From Alcanivoracaceae bacterium (GTDB taxonomy: Bacteria; Pseudomonadota; Gammaproteobacteria; Pseudomonadales; Alcanivoracaceae): a stretch of DNA of 64,000 nt. Positions 53,978 to 63,054 of this stretch are shown piece by piece. The stretch spans positions 1-64,000 of the forward strand of contig JARGPU010000003.1 of assembly GCA_029210325.1 (NCBI GenBank), in the 5' to 3' direction. The first letter of the stretch is position 1, and each line of letters begins with the position of its first letter. The translations under genes were made by a program, and so were the position numbers. Under the pieces are notes generated by a model. The model did not search any database. It saw only the letters and a list, made by a program, of their open reading frames with translations, and was not told the origin of the DNA.

Positions 53978-55001
53978 AGGCACGGGTAAAATTGGCTGGG
54001 TCGGTGTACCCAAGCAACTCACCGATATGGCGAATTTCCAGCTCCGGTTGCATCAGTAACCGGTAGCTGTCGCGCCGTCGCGCTTCCTCCAGCAGTTGTT
54101 GGTAGCTTTGCCCCTGTTCCTGCAGGCGCCGGCGGAAGGTTCGTGGGGTCAGATGCAGGGTGGCGGCGAGCTGTTCCGGCGTCGGGTAGCCGTGGCTGTC
54201 AGGGTTCATGGCGGCGCGGATGCGGCGAACGATGTCACTGTCCTGCGCCATTATGGCGCTTTCTCGTTCGCACTGGCTCAGAGCCTGTGCCAGTGCTTCC
54301 GGGTTGGCGGTGGGCAGGGGCAGATCCAGCGCCGACAGGTCCCCTTGCAGGGAAATACCGGCCCGAGGCATTGCAAAACGCACTGTTGGCAGTTGCTCCT
54401 GCCAGCGATCAAATCCGTCTGGTTCTGTGCCCGGTAGCCAGATTTCATCATCGCTGTGCTGCATTGCCATCATGAACTGCATGGCCTGATACATGCTGGT
54501 CAGGATGGCAGCAAGTTGCACATCACGCAGTGCCGGTGGTAAAGCAGCTTCTACGCTTACTTCGAAGAACAGCCCGTTGTCCAACCGCTCTACGGTAAGA
54601 ACAAAGCCACGCCCACGCAGATGCCAGAAGCGCTCCAGAATATCGATGGCCTGACGTGGAGTATTGGCGCACATCAGGGCATAGCCAAGGCTGCCATGGG
54701 CGGTGAGCGGCATGCTTAATCCGGCTTCGAAGGCCAGTGTGGAGGGGGCGCCCAGAGTCAGGATGGCATCCAGTATCTGCCAGATTGCCTGTAATGACAG
54801 ACGTCCCGCGGGGTCGTCCAGCAGGGTTTCCGGCAGGCCCGCAGTGGCGAGTATCTGCGCGCGGGCCAGTCCGTGACGTTCGGCAACTTGGACAAACATG
54901 CGCGGGTAAGTGGCGGACTGATTGGCCTGCCGCGCCCATGGGGGCAGGGCGTTCAAGGCATCCGCATGCAGGGTTGAGGACAAGCTGGCCACCAATGACA
55001 A
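53922..55001 (-). CDS. AraC-family regulator (OruR/ArgR type), copy 3
   Basis: A 359-residue regulator. The ligand domain has MPLTAHGSLGYALMCANTPRQAIDILERFW; the helix-turn-helix pair is LAATLHLTPRTFRRRLQEQG and IGELLGYTDPANFTRAFKGWTGLAPSQWR. The frame opens at TTG 55001; GTG 54992 is an alternative, and no strong ribosome-binding site is seen for either. It is divergent from hydrolase copy 2, the same arrangement as at 38 kb. Its 3' end lies within the ompA reading frame. Confidence 0.86.
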   Translation of the reverse strand: MSLVASLSSTLHADALNALPPWARQANQSATYPRMFVQVAERHGLARAQILATAGLPETLLDDPAGRLSLQAIWQILDAILTLGAPSTLAFEAGLSMPLTAHGSLGYALMCANTPRQAIDILERFWHLRGRGFVLTVERLDNGLFFEVSVEAALPPALRDVQLAAILTSMYQAMQFMMAMQHSDDEIWLPGTEPDGFDRWQEQLPTVRFAMPRAGISLQGDLSALDLPLPTANPEALAQALSQCERESAIMAQDSDIVRRIRAAMNPDSHGYPTPEQLAATLHLTPRTFRRRLQEQGQSYQQLLEEARRRDSYRLLMQPELEIRHIGELLGYTDPANFTRAFKGWTGLAPSQWRQAQQR

Positions 55002-55088
55002 CTACAATGTCCGCGCAGGCTCTCACGACAGAGCGCTGTGTACCAGTACTGTATGGGCCATACTGACCTGAAGTATGAGGACAACAAC

Positions 55089-55964
55089 ATGACTGCAGCC
55101 GCTTCCATCTCCCGCTCCCGTAGCAACAAGCGCACCGCCCCGGTGACGGTGATTCCCGAGGTTCGCCAGCCGAATTTTGATCTTGCCGATGATGTGCCCA
55201 AGTACTGGTGGGACAATGACCCGGCCAAGACCCTGTTGCTGGCGGCCATGTCGGCCAGCTTCCCTGCGGGCGAGCGATTCTTTATTGATTCGGTGCGTCA
55301 TTATCAGAGCCAGATCACTGACCCGGAACTGCAGAAAGCTATTCGCGGCTTTATCGGTCAGGAAGCACATCACTCGAAAGAGCACCAGGCTCTGAACGGC
55401 TATTTGGAAGACAAGGGTATCGGTCTGGCTCGACTGGATCGCGAAGTGTTGGCGTTTATGAACTGGATGCGCAAGAACCTGAGTCCGGAGCGGCAGTTAG
55501 CCCATACAGTGGCTGTTGAGCACTTCACCGCGCTGATGGCAGAAGAGTTTCTGCTCAAGTACGACGCGCTGGAAGAAATGGACCCACGCATGGCGCCGAT
55601 CTGGGCTTGGCACGCCATTGAAGAATCCGAGCACAAGGCAGTGGCATTTGACGTCTACAAGGCCATCGGCGGTAGTGAGTTTGTCCGTGTCACTGAGATG
55701 ATGGCGGTAAGTATCCTGTTCCCGGTGTTCACTAGCATCCATCTGGCCCAGCTGATGAAGGAAGACGGTCAGCTGTTCAATATCAAGTCCTGGGCCGGTG
55801 CGGTGAAGTACATGTGGGGCAAGCCAGGGGTGTTTCGCAAGTTGATGCCATCTTACTTCAAGTACTACAGCCCGAACTTCCATCCGTGGAATCACGATGC
55901 ACGGGATCTGGTGGAGAAGGCCAAGAACAAGTGGCTGGGTGCCATTATTTCCAAGAAGGCCTAG
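55089..55964 (+). CDS. Ferritin-like metal-dependent hydrolase (COG3687), copy 2
   Basis: A 291-residue paralogue of the 37738 protein: the same opening pattern (KYWWDNDPAKTLLLAAMSASFPAGERFFIDSVRHY), GFIGQEAHHSKEHQALN and WHAIEESEHKAVAFDVYK, consistent with a four-helix diiron site. GAGG eight bases before ATG 55089 supports the start, rather than 55038 in the track. The AraC gene upstream is divergent. Function unproven; the family name hydrolase rests on weak evidence. Confidence 0.88.
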   Translation: MTAAASISRSRSNKRTAPVTVIPEVRQPNFDLADDVPKYWWDNDPAKTLLLAAMSASFPAGERFFIDSVRHYQSQITDPELQKAIRGFIGQEAHHSKEHQALNGYLEDKGIGLARLDREVLAFMNWMRKNLSPERQLAHTVAVEHFTALMAEEFLLKYDALEEMDPRMAPIWAWHAIEESEHKAVAFDVYKAIGGSEFVRVTEMMAVSILFPVFTSIHLAQLMKEDGQLFNIKSWAGAVKYMWGKPGVFRKLMPSYFKYYSPNFHPWNHDARDLVEKAKNKWLGAIISKKA

Positions 55965-55974
55965 TTGTGTAAAT

Positions 55975-55999
55975 CAGCTCCCGGAAACGGGGGCTGTTA
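55975..55999. terminator. GNRA-loop hairpin between convergent genes
   Basis: CAGCTCCCG-GAAA-CGGGGGCTG gives a 9-bp stem with one G-U pair and a stable GAAA tetraloop, 10 bases after the hydrolase stop. The T run that follows is poor (TTAAC), so it may terminate weakly or protect mRNA ends. Confidence 0.5.
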
Positions 56000-57595
56000 A
56001 CTACTCAACACCATGTGCGCTCCTCGCTCCGCAATCATTACCGTCGGTGCATGAATATTGCTGCCGGTAATGGTTGGCATAATGGATGAGTCAATCACCC
56101 GCAGCCTGTCCACCCCATGCACTCTTAGCTGTGCATCCACCACCGCCATAGGATCATTGCCCATCTTGCATGATCCGGCGGTGTGGTAAACGGTTTCCAC
56201 ATTGCTGCGGATAAACTGACGAATCTGCTCATCTGATTCTACGCCTGGCCCCGGCACTTCTTCGCCACCATTGAATGTCTGCATGGCTGGGCTTGCCAGA
56301 ATTTTTCTCGCTATGCGTATGCCTTTAACCAGCGCATCAAGCTCTGCTTCATCGTCAAAGTAGTTCGCTTCAATTCTTGGTGGGGCGAATGGATCGTTGC
56401 TGCGCAGAGTTATTCTTCCTCGGCTTTTTGGCCGCAGATGGCAAATATGCAACACATAGCCGGATTTCATCGGTGTAAACAGTCCATGACCATGGGGCCG
56501 CATTCGTATAGCGGCAAACTGTAACTGCAAATCAGGGATCGGCTCGGAAGGATCGGACTTGATAAAGCCGCCGGCATCCGTAGGGGTAAATATAAACGGC
56601 GCTTTGTTGCTGAAATATCCGGCCCAGAACTTCAGCAGGTGGCGATTAGGTGACAAGGAAAAGCAGCTATTGCTTTTATCCAGGTGGCGCAGTATCACAT
56701 CCGGATGATCCTGCAGGTTTTCACCCACCCCCGGCAGGTCATGCACTAGTGGGATGTTCATGGCAGACAGTTCATCGGCGGGGCCAACACCGGACAGCTT
56801 GAGAATCTGTGGTGAGTTGATTACACCGGCGCTAAGAATGACTTCCTTGCTGGCGAACAGGGTGACGCGCTTTCTGTTGTCGGTAAGATCGAAGTACTCC
56901 ACGCCGGTTGCGGCTTTACCTTCAAACATGATTCGGCTGACATGAGCGCCGCTAATGATTTTCAGGTTCGGGCGTGATTCTGCCTCGTCGAGGAATGAGG
57001 CGGCCGCATTGCAGCGCTTGCCTTGCGGAGTCTGGGTGATCTGGAAAAAGCCGCAACCTTCCTGATTGGCGCCGTTCATGTCCGCATTAAGGGGCAGGCC
57101 GGCTTCTTCGCAGCCGCGAACAAAAGCATCGCTGACCGGGAAATGAAAGTTGCTATCCACCACGTCCATGCTGCCCTGGTCGCCATGAAAGCTATCTGCG
57201 CCTCGCTGTTGTCGTTGGCTTTTTTTGAACCATGGCAGCACCGATTGGTAATCCCAACCCGGATTGCCAAGCGCTGCCCAATGATCAAAATCCTGACGGT
57301 GGCCACGGGTATAGATCATTGCATTGATAGAACTGGATCCACCCAGCGCTTTTCCGCGCGGCCAGAAGAAGCGACGGTCTCCCGTGTTGGCTTGTTTTTC
57401 CGCCTGATACAGCCAGTTATATTTACGGCTGTTCATCAGGTAGAGCATGTTTACCGGATTGCAGTCTCTGACCCAGTAGGTTTTGTCTGAAGGGCCTGCT
57501 TCCAGCAGACAGACCAGATTGTCCGGGTTCTCGGAAAGGCGATTGGCAAGTAAGCAGCCTGCCGAGCCAGCGCCAATGATGATGTAGTCAAACAC
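55997..57595 (-). CDS. GMC-family alcohol/choline dehydrogenase (AlkJ-like)
   Basis: A 532-residue FAD enzyme of the GMC family. FAD binding: DYIIIGAGSAGCLLANRLSE at the N-terminus; GMC signature WPRGKALGGSSSINAMIYTRGH; active-site segment YHTAGSCKMG with the catalytic His, and GSNIHAPTVMIAERGA with the second catalytic residue as His. In AlkJ-type members this oxidises medium- and long-chain alkanols and feeds electrons to the respiratory chain. Given AlkB nearby, an aliphatic alcohol dehydrogenase is the likely role, but choline or glycol oxidation cannot be excluded. Confidence 0.9.
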   Translation of the reverse strand: MFDYIIIGAGSAGCLLANRLSENPDNLVCLLEAGPSDKTYWVRDCNPVNMLYLMNSRKYNWLYQAEKQANTGDRRFFWPRGKALGGSSSINAMIYTRGHRQDFDHWAALGNPGWDYQSVLPWFKKSQRQQRGADSFHGDQGSMDVVDSNFHFPVSDAFVRGCEEAGLPLNADMNGANQEGCGFFQITQTPQGKRCNAAASFLDEAESRPNLKIISGAHVSRIMFEGKAATGVEYFDLTDNRKRVTLFASKEVILSAGVINSPQILKLSGVGPADELSAMNIPLVHDLPGVGENLQDHPDVILRHLDKSNSCFSLSPNRHLLKFWAGYFSNKAPFIFTPTDAGGFIKSDPSEPIPDLQLQFAAIRMRPHGHGLFTPMKSGYVLHICHLRPKSRGRITLRSNDPFAPPRIEANYFDDEAELDALVKGIRIARKILASPAMQTFNGGEEVPGPGVESDEQIRQFIRSNVETVYHTAGSCKMGNDPMAVVDAQLRVHGVDRLRVIDSSIMPTITGSNIHAPTVMIAERGAHMVLSS

Positions 57596-57712
57596 AGGGT
57601 AGTTCTCCGGGAATCTGTCAGTGCCATAATGTACTACGATATTCTCCGCAGCAGGCAGGCTCTGCTAGGATGGCTGCTCTGATTTATCTATCCAGCCAGG
57701 AGCCCCCTGCTC

Positions 57713-58129
57713 ATGCAACGTATCGAAATTCATCAGGACTTTGCTATTCCCGTCGAGGAGCTGTTTGCCTACCTGAGCGAACACGAGAATCTGGAAACCA
57801 TTTTTCATCCGACCAAAGTTCGTCGGCTCTCAGACGGGCAGGGCGCCCGCAATGGCGTTGGCTCGGCTCGTGAGATGCGTGCTCTGGGCGGGCCTGCCTT
57901 TGTCGAAACAGTGACGGCCTATAAGGAGAACGAGCTGGTTGAATACCGTATTACCCGTGGTAGCCCGCTGAAGAATCATCTTGGCGTGATGCGTTTTTCA
58001 TCCACGCCCACTGGGTCGCACCTGCACTACACCATTCAGTTTGAAGGTAAGTTGCCGTTGATTGGGGCGGTTATCCGGGCGGCGCTGGATCGTGGTATTC
58101 GCAAGGGCCTGAGCAAGATTAAAGCCTGA
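57713..58129 (+). CDS. SRPBCC (START-like) family protein
   Basis: A 138-residue single-domain protein with the SRPBCC helix-grip fold: MQRIEIHQDFAIPVEELFAYLSEHENLETIF opening, FVETVTAYKENELVEYRITRGSP in the middle, and FEGKLPLIGAVIRAALDRGIRKGLSKIK as the long C-terminal helix. It binds hydrophobic ligands in this superfamily. AGGAG lies about 11 bases upstream. Single gene, divergent from the GMC gene. Confidence 0.87.
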   Translation: MQRIEIHQDFAIPVEELFAYLSEHENLETIFHPTKVRRLSDGQGARNGVGSAREMRALGGPAFVETVTAYKENELVEYRITRGSPLKNHLGVMRFSSTPTGSHLHYTIQFEGKLPLIGAVIRAALDRGIRKGLSKIKA

Positions 58130-58254
58130 TAGCACTGGTGTAGGGCCCTAAACGCAGTTCTGATCTGCATATTGGCGCTGTTTCCCGCTGACGTTGTCAC
58201 AGCACTGCTGACCATGCCTAAATAGCACGAGTCAGAACTAGCGGGTTTTACGTC

Positions 58255-60210
58255 ATGCAGCAGATCCGGATCAGCGACACCATTCCTGAGATCCCTCACC
58301 GGGTCAGTGCCCACGGGCCGGTGCAGTCCCGTCTGCGGCGGCGGGCACTACTGGCCTATCTGCTGCTGGCGGCGCTGGGATCTCTGCCGGTTGCGTTGCA
58401 CGGGCTTGCTGGCGTTCCAGTACCGGTGTCGCTGCAGGTATTCGGTTTGGGGGTGTGGTTTCCCGGTGCAGCTTTTCTCGCCCTGGGCGTCAGTGCCTGG
58501 TGGATGGCGGCGCTGGCTTTCAGTCTTTTTGTGTTGCTGCGCGTCGGCTGGTCACTGACCGGTATGCTGGCGCTGCCAGTGGCGGGCTGGCTGTTGCCGG
58601 CGCTGATCGCCGCCATGATGGCGGGCGAAGCTGTCAGCGCAGATATGCGCTGGATTCCATTGGTGGCGCTGACCATCGCTGCTGCCAGTTGGTTGCGCGA
58701 GGCATGGACGCGCCGTTGGCGATATGCCCGTGCGCAGCGGCGTCGCGCTTTCCTGCCGCAGGCACTGCAGGAGCTGGACCAGGCCAGCGTGGCGGAACCA
58801 GACCCAAACACCCGGGAGCTAACCCCGGAAGCCTTGGCTGCGGCCCGTTATGTGTTTGATCTGGCGCTGCAGCCGGTGGGGCAGTTCGAAGGTTTCAGCC
58901 GCCGCGACAATTTCCAGTTGGCGGCTCTGCGTTACCAGCTCAACTACATCAGTTATGGCCTCGCCATGATGCAGTGCCATTACACCCCCAACTTCCACGG
59001 TTACCTGAGTCAGGCCCAGCGCTACGCCATCGAGAGTCTGACCCGTCCAGAGGTGTGCGGTTACTGGAAATGGGAAAGCCGCGGCTCTTTCCGGCTGGAT
59101 GTAAATCCCGCCGGCCGCGACAACGTTATGCTCACCGGCTGGTCCCTGGTAGGAATCACTGCTTACGCGGCCAACACCGGCGACACCCGTTACGAGCAAC
59201 CCGGCAGTCTGGTGTTCAAGCCATTCCACCATGGCGGCAAAACTTTCCCGCACGACTCCGGTAGTTTTATTCGCTCGCTGCTGACCAATTGGCGCAGCGC
59301 GCCCTATACCATGTATCCGTGTGAGCCTTACTGGACATTCCCGCTGTGCAATGCGTTTGGCATATGTGGCGTCATCCCATATGACCGCCAGCACGGCACG
59401 CAATATATGACGGAGCACTTCGACACCATGCTGACCCGCTTCGAGCAGGAGTTCCTGTTTGAAGATGGCGACATGGTTCCCATGCGCAGCGATCTAACCG
59501 GTCTAGATTTCGCCACCCGCACGTTGCCGCCCCAATTCGGCATGCTCAGCCAGCTTAGTGTGGCGATTTACTTCAATGCCCTGCATGCCGGCCATGCGCG
59601 CCGAGCCTATGCCATTGCCAGACATGAGTCGCTACGTCTTGAAGAGGGTCGGCTGGATCTCGGCATACCGGTGAATTTGATGCTTGATGTTGGTGACTAC
59701 TCGATTAATCCGTGCCTGAATCTGGCGCTGGTGGCACTGGCCGCGCATGAGCAAGGGGACGAGCAAATTGCTCAGGCGGCGTTGCGCGAAGCAGAGGCAG
59801 CACGGCCGCGGCGCGATGCTGCAACGATGGCGCTTGAGGATGTTTCCTGTGCTACCAATGTGATGCTCGCCACCGCCCGTTGGGCACGGCGCAATGATTG
59901 GCGTCATCTAATCAATCGAGGCCCACAGCCGGGAGCGCTAAAAGGTCCGCTGCTTACCGAGTGCCGCTATCCGGACGTGTTGGTGGCACGTGCAATAAGC
60001 GACGGTAGCAATCTGGAGTTGGTGTTATACAACGGCGCAGATGCGGGGCTGCAATCGCTTGCCATCGAGCGCCTGCAACCGGGTGGTGAGTACCGTCGTA
60101 GTGACACTGGTGAATCCCTGCATGCCAACAGTAATGGCTGCGCTGTTGTTGATATTCATCTTGATGGGCGTACCGAGCTAACCTTGCAACCGGTTGGGGT
60201 CGTTCCATGA
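58255..60210 (+). CDS. Membrane-anchored linalool dehydratase/isomerase-like protein
   Basis: A 651-residue protein with a hydrophobic N-terminus of about four spans (residues 25-150) and a large C-terminal domain (about 195-560) that resembles linalool dehydratase/isomerase (Ldi) of Castellaniella, recalled from memory. The motif YPCEPYWTFPLCN places Cys356 and Cys365 nine residues apart, as are the catalytic C171 and C180 of Ldi, and YDRQHGTQY follows as in Ldi (YDRLHGTDY). VCGYWKWESRG and NVMLTGWSLVGI match the WGDWEEDG and MYKGHLNLMYGL segments, but the Ldi catalytic His is replaced by Trp. It overlaps the small gene downstream as ATGA. Reaction unknown; a terpene or tertiary-alcohol enzyme is possible. 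Confidence 0.8.
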   Translation: MQQIRISDTIPEIPHRVSAHGPVQSRLRRRALLAYLLLAALGSLPVALHGLAGVPVPVSLQVFGLGVWFPGAAFLALGVSAWWMAALAFSLFVLLRVGWSLTGMLALPVAGWLLPALIAAMMAGEAVSADMRWIPLVALTIAAASWLREAWTRRWRYARAQRRRAFLPQALQELDQASVAEPDPNTRELTPEALAAARYVFDLALQPVGQFEGFSRRDNFQLAALRYQLNYISYGLAMMQCHYTPNFHGYLSQAQRYAIESLTRPEVCGYWKWESRGSFRLDVNPAGRDNVMLTGWSLVGITAYAANTGDTRYEQPGSLVFKPFHHGGKTFPHDSGSFIRSLLTNWRSAPYTMYPCEPYWTFPLCNAFGICGVIPYDRQHGTQYMTEHFDTMLTRFEQEFLFEDGDMVPMRSDLTGLDFATRTLPPQFGMLSQLSVAIYFNALHAGHARRAYAIARHESLRLEEGRLDLGIPVNLMLDVGDYSINPCLNLALVALAAHEQGDEQIAQAALREAEAARPRRDAATMALEDVSCATNVMLATARWARRNDWRHLINRGPQPGALKGPLLTECRYPDVLVARAISDGSNLELVLYNGADAGLQSLAIERLQPGGEYRRSDTGESLHANSNGCAVVDIHLDGRTELTLQPVGVVP

Positions 60211-60446
60211 TCTGCTGCGCTATCGGCCTGTTGCTGATTGCCCAATGGCTTGCCTGGTTTCGCGCCGCAAGGCGTGTGCTGGTGCGCTGGCGTTGGCTGA
60301 TTGTCGCGAGCATGCTGTTGGTGGGTGTTCAGACCAGCGCCTTTGCGTGGCACCTGTGGCAGCCACAGCCGTCCTTCGAGGAGATAACTGCAGAGCAGTT
60401 GGCGGATCGTTTTGCTGCCGGTCCGCTATGCGGAGCGCGGGGCTGA
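60207..60446 (+). CDS. Small membrane protein coupled to the Ldi-like gene
   Basis: A 79-residue protein with two hydrophobic segments (ICCAIGLLLIAQWLAWF and WLIVASMLLVGVQTSAFAWHLW) separated by basic residues. Its ATG overlaps the TGA of the Ldi-like gene, so translation is coupled and it is probably a partner subunit. The C-terminal end is Cys-containing (GPLCGARG). No known family. Confidence 0.7.
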   Translation: MICCAIGLLLIAQWLAWFRAARRVLVRWRWLIVASMLLVGVQTSAFAWHLWQPQPSFEEITAEQLADRFAAGPLCGARG

Positions 60447-60474
60447 GGGTGGGGGAACGTTGCTGTTTTTTTGG

Positions 60475-61647
60475 CTACAACTGCTCGCCACTTAATTTCT
60501 GCAAAAACTCTATGCGCTGCTGCGTTGCCGCATCCTGATAGGGCTCTTCGCTGTAACTATTCAGTGGAAAGCCAGCCACCGGGTAACTTGTTTCAGCTGC
60601 GCTACCATATTGTGTCTGCTCGCCTGGGGCAGAGGGCATGCGCATTACATTGATGTCGGTGAGTACATACGGCCCGGCGATACCTTTTTCCCTGAGCGTG
60701 GTGGCATGGACTTTCATCAGGCCTGTGTCATTGTCGCTGGAAAGCAGAAAAGAGGCATTGAGGTGGCTGACAGGAATGCCTGATTCAGAGAACAGATTTG
60801 CCTGCACCCGGTAGTAACCTGGACTCATCACCGCAAAGTGAGCCGGTATAACAAGGTGTGCGCCATCGACGTAGGCAGAGCCAAGATAATCAAGGTTGGC
60901 CGTGCTTTGATATAGCTGTGCTACCGCAGTCACAGCGGAGCTTTGTCCGTCAGACAGTTTTAGCTGGGCGGCGACTGTCACTTCGGTGTCCATAAAGGAG
61001 CTCAGCTCGGTGGATGGGATCGTCGCAAAAAAGGTTTCCACATTGCCCTGCTGAGTTGCGCTGACCAGTGGAACGGCAGCGGTGGTGCCTGCGCTATGCT
61101 GGATCAGCACCTGGCCACCCGTTACCTTAATGAGTGACGAGTTGCTGCTGTCTCCTTCGCTTGCCACTACGACGGTTACCGGCAGGTCACGATTTCTATC
61201 CAGCACATACTGGGGTAATTGAATTGCCACCTTTAGTGATGGTGCATTGGATAAAGGTCTTTCCGAGGGAGTGAAGGCGCGAGGATTCAGGGCGCCCCAG
61301 TCGCCTTCTGCCAGTGGCTGAGAGTAGGGTGGAAAGCGCGCATTGTAGCTATAGGCCTCAGCCACCTCTGCTAGCTGGTGCTGCATAGGGGTTCTAAAGT
61401 CTTCGACTGTTTCAGCGGGTCTGTCTGGATAGTTCTGCTCAGCGTGATTCTCTGTCCGCTGAAGCAACTCTTGCGTTAGAAAGGTGTCGCTCTGCGAGGA
61501 ATGCTGCGAGCGCTTGTCTGAGGAAACAGCATTGCTGGATGAGTCCTGCGGGGCTAGATCTCTCGATATGACCTCGTCATTTCTTGGGACCAATATCAGC
61601 GCGACAATAAAGATTACGATGCCGATGGCGGGGATGTATTTATTCAT
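60475..61647 (-). CDS. Membrane-anchored exported protein of unknown function next to a lipase
   Basis: A 390-residue protein with one N-terminal span (YIPAIGIVIFIVALILVP), then a Ser/Gln-rich disordered stretch to about residue 100 and a mostly beta C-terminal half with Ig-like strands (VAIQLPQYVLDRNRDLPVTVVV, LVIPAHFAVMSPGYYRVQANLFSESG). It lies 77 bases downstream of the lipase gene in the same direction, a position where lipase-specific foldases (LifO) occur, but I see no LifO signature and cannot assign it. A long hairpin lies between the two genes. Confidence 0.78.
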   Translation of the reverse strand: MNKYIPAIGIVIFIVALILVPRNDEVISRDLAPQDSSSNAVSSDKRSQHSSQSDTFLTQELLQRTENHAEQNYPDRPAETVEDFRTPMQHQLAEVAEAYSYNARFPPYSQPLAEGDWGALNPRAFTPSERPLSNAPSLKVAIQLPQYVLDRNRDLPVTVVVASEGDSSNSSLIKVTGGQVLIQHSAGTTAAVPLVSATQQGNVETFFATIPSTELSSFMDTEVTVAAQLKLSDGQSSAVTAVAQLYQSTANLDYLGSAYVDGAHLVIPAHFAVMSPGYYRVQANLFSESGIPVSHLNASFLLSSDNDTGLMKVHATTLREKGIAGPYVLTDINVMRMPSAPGEQTQYGSAAETSYPVAGFPLNSYSEEPYQDAATQQRIEFLQKLSGEQL

Positions 61648-61678
61648 GCAGTTCGCCCTGGCAGGAACATGTAACCTT

Positions 61679-61717
61679 GCTAATGTCCCAGCACCTTATC
61701 AGAGCTGGGACATTAGC
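61679..61717. repeat. Perfect 14-bp inverted repeat between lipase and its downstream gene
   Basis: GCTAATGTCCCAGC and GCTGGGACATTAGC flank an 11-base loop. There is no T run on the minus strand, so it more likely tunes expression of the downstream gene or stabilises lipase mRNA than ends transcription. Confidence 0.7.
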
Positions 61718-61724
61718 GCGCCGT

Positions 61725-62813
61725 TCAGTCGTTCAGCGCTTGATAGATCAGACTTGAGAACGAGGTGCTGTCAGATCCGGCCACATATTGCCAGGTGCCG
61801 GTTTCCTTCCAGACCTCCCACCAGCGACGAGTTACCGTGCGGGTGTTGGTGGCGAAATCAACGTTCAGCCCAGCGGAGAAGTTATTCAGCACATAGGTCG
61901 CATTGCCTTTGTGCTGATCCGCAACCAGAGTGAAATGGTCATAGTCGGCTGCCATCAGAACCGGGAAGTGATTCGGCATCAAGCCGCGCGGACCAAACTG
62001 CCAGGTACGCTTGCCATCATAGGCGATATTGGATGAACAGCTTTGTATGGCATCCGGAGCGGAGGCACCACAGCTGGAGTGGGCCGGTACCACAGTGTCA
62101 TCGGCTCCACGAATAAACGGTTTTGTGACAGCGTTGACGCCATCCGCACCACTAACAGAGAAACGCAGGCGAGGAATGCTGTTGGGCCAGTTGGCATGAT
62201 TACGTGCCCCGGATGTTGTCAGATCAATCACCACACCCAGTTCTTTGTAGTCGGTGACATCCAGGTCCATGCCCAGCACAGCACCAGCGGCGAGTTTCAT
62301 CGGCAGGGGAACGTAATCACTATTGGCCGCTCCCACCGCGATGTCAGCGAGGTCAGTGCCACCACCGGCGCCAGCAAAATCAATGGTGGCAACAATGTTC
62401 AGCGGCGCATAGCCAGCGCTGGTTAGCCACGCTTCCTGATGAGCGAGAAAATACCGACTGACCAGATCGCCCGTGCTGTGGGTCACCAGCACACAGCCGT
62501 TTGTGCATAGTCCTTCAGCGGAGTAGCGCTTAGCCTGCTCGAAAACGAATTCAGCGATCCCGCCCTCAAGGCGATCAGCGGCGGACCAGTTGAAGTACCC
62601 CTCCGCACGGGATTGCCAGAAGGCGGACATTTTGCGCCGCGTCAAAAGCTCTTCTCTAGTCGGTGCCTTGATCAGGTCTTCACTAACCAGACCGTGGACA
62701 AGAATTACGTTGTGGCCGGCAAGCTGTGCATTGGCCATGCCCGGAGCGATGAGGGCCGAAAGCATCAAGCCCAAGGTGGCGAAAACCGACATAACGCGTT
62801 TGTTATTATTCAT
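61725..62813 (-). CDS. Secreted alpha/beta-hydrolase lipase
   Basis: A 362-residue exported lipase-like hydrolase (signal LMLSALIAPGMANAQ). HNVILVHGLVS is the oxyanion HG motif, VTHSTGDLVSRYF holds the nucleophile Ser, though the usual GxSxG first Gly is Thr, and DYDHFTLVAD near the end provides a possible catalytic His. Several cysteines (GLCTNGCVLV, SSCGASAPDAIQSC) suggest disulfides typical of secreted lipases. It is divergent from a truncated AraC gene. Confidence 0.85.
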   Translation of the reverse strand: MNNNKRVMSVFATLGLMLSALIAPGMANAQLAGHNVILVHGLVSEDLIKAPTREELLTRRKMSAFWQSRAEGYFNWSAADRLEGGIAEFVFEQAKRYSAEGLCTNGCVLVTHSTGDLVSRYFLAHQEAWLTSAGYAPLNIVATIDFAGAGGGTDLADIAVGAANSDYVPLPMKLAAGAVLGMDLDVTDYKELGVVIDLTTSGARNHANWPNSIPRLRFSVSGADGVNAVTKPFIRGADDTVVPAHSSCGASAPDAIQSCSSNIAYDGKRTWQFGPRGLMPNHFPVLMAADYDHFTLVADQHKGNATYVLNNFSAGLNVDFATNTRTVTRRWWEVWKETGTWQYVAGSDSTSFSSLIYQALND

Positions 62814-63054
62814 ATTGATTAGTCCTTTCGGGTTAGCTGACTAGCGCTACTGCTATTTTAGCTGGCCCAAACTAGCCCGAGAGCGGCAACCATACTGGCC
62901 ACAATAGGCGCAAAAACTGCCAGTGGCCTGGCCGAATTCCGCCGGATTTCGAGAACACTTGTTCACGTCAGGCGGTTAGAAAGACCGCATCTTCGTTTGC
63001 CAACGCACCCCATTAGCCTGAGAATCAATGGCATCCCGGCTAAAGTCGAAAATA

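Noticed and set aside
62953-62964. GAACA-CT-TGTTC repeat between lipase and the truncated AraC gene
   Set aside because: Arms of only five bases; mentioned under the AraC gene but not listed as an operator.
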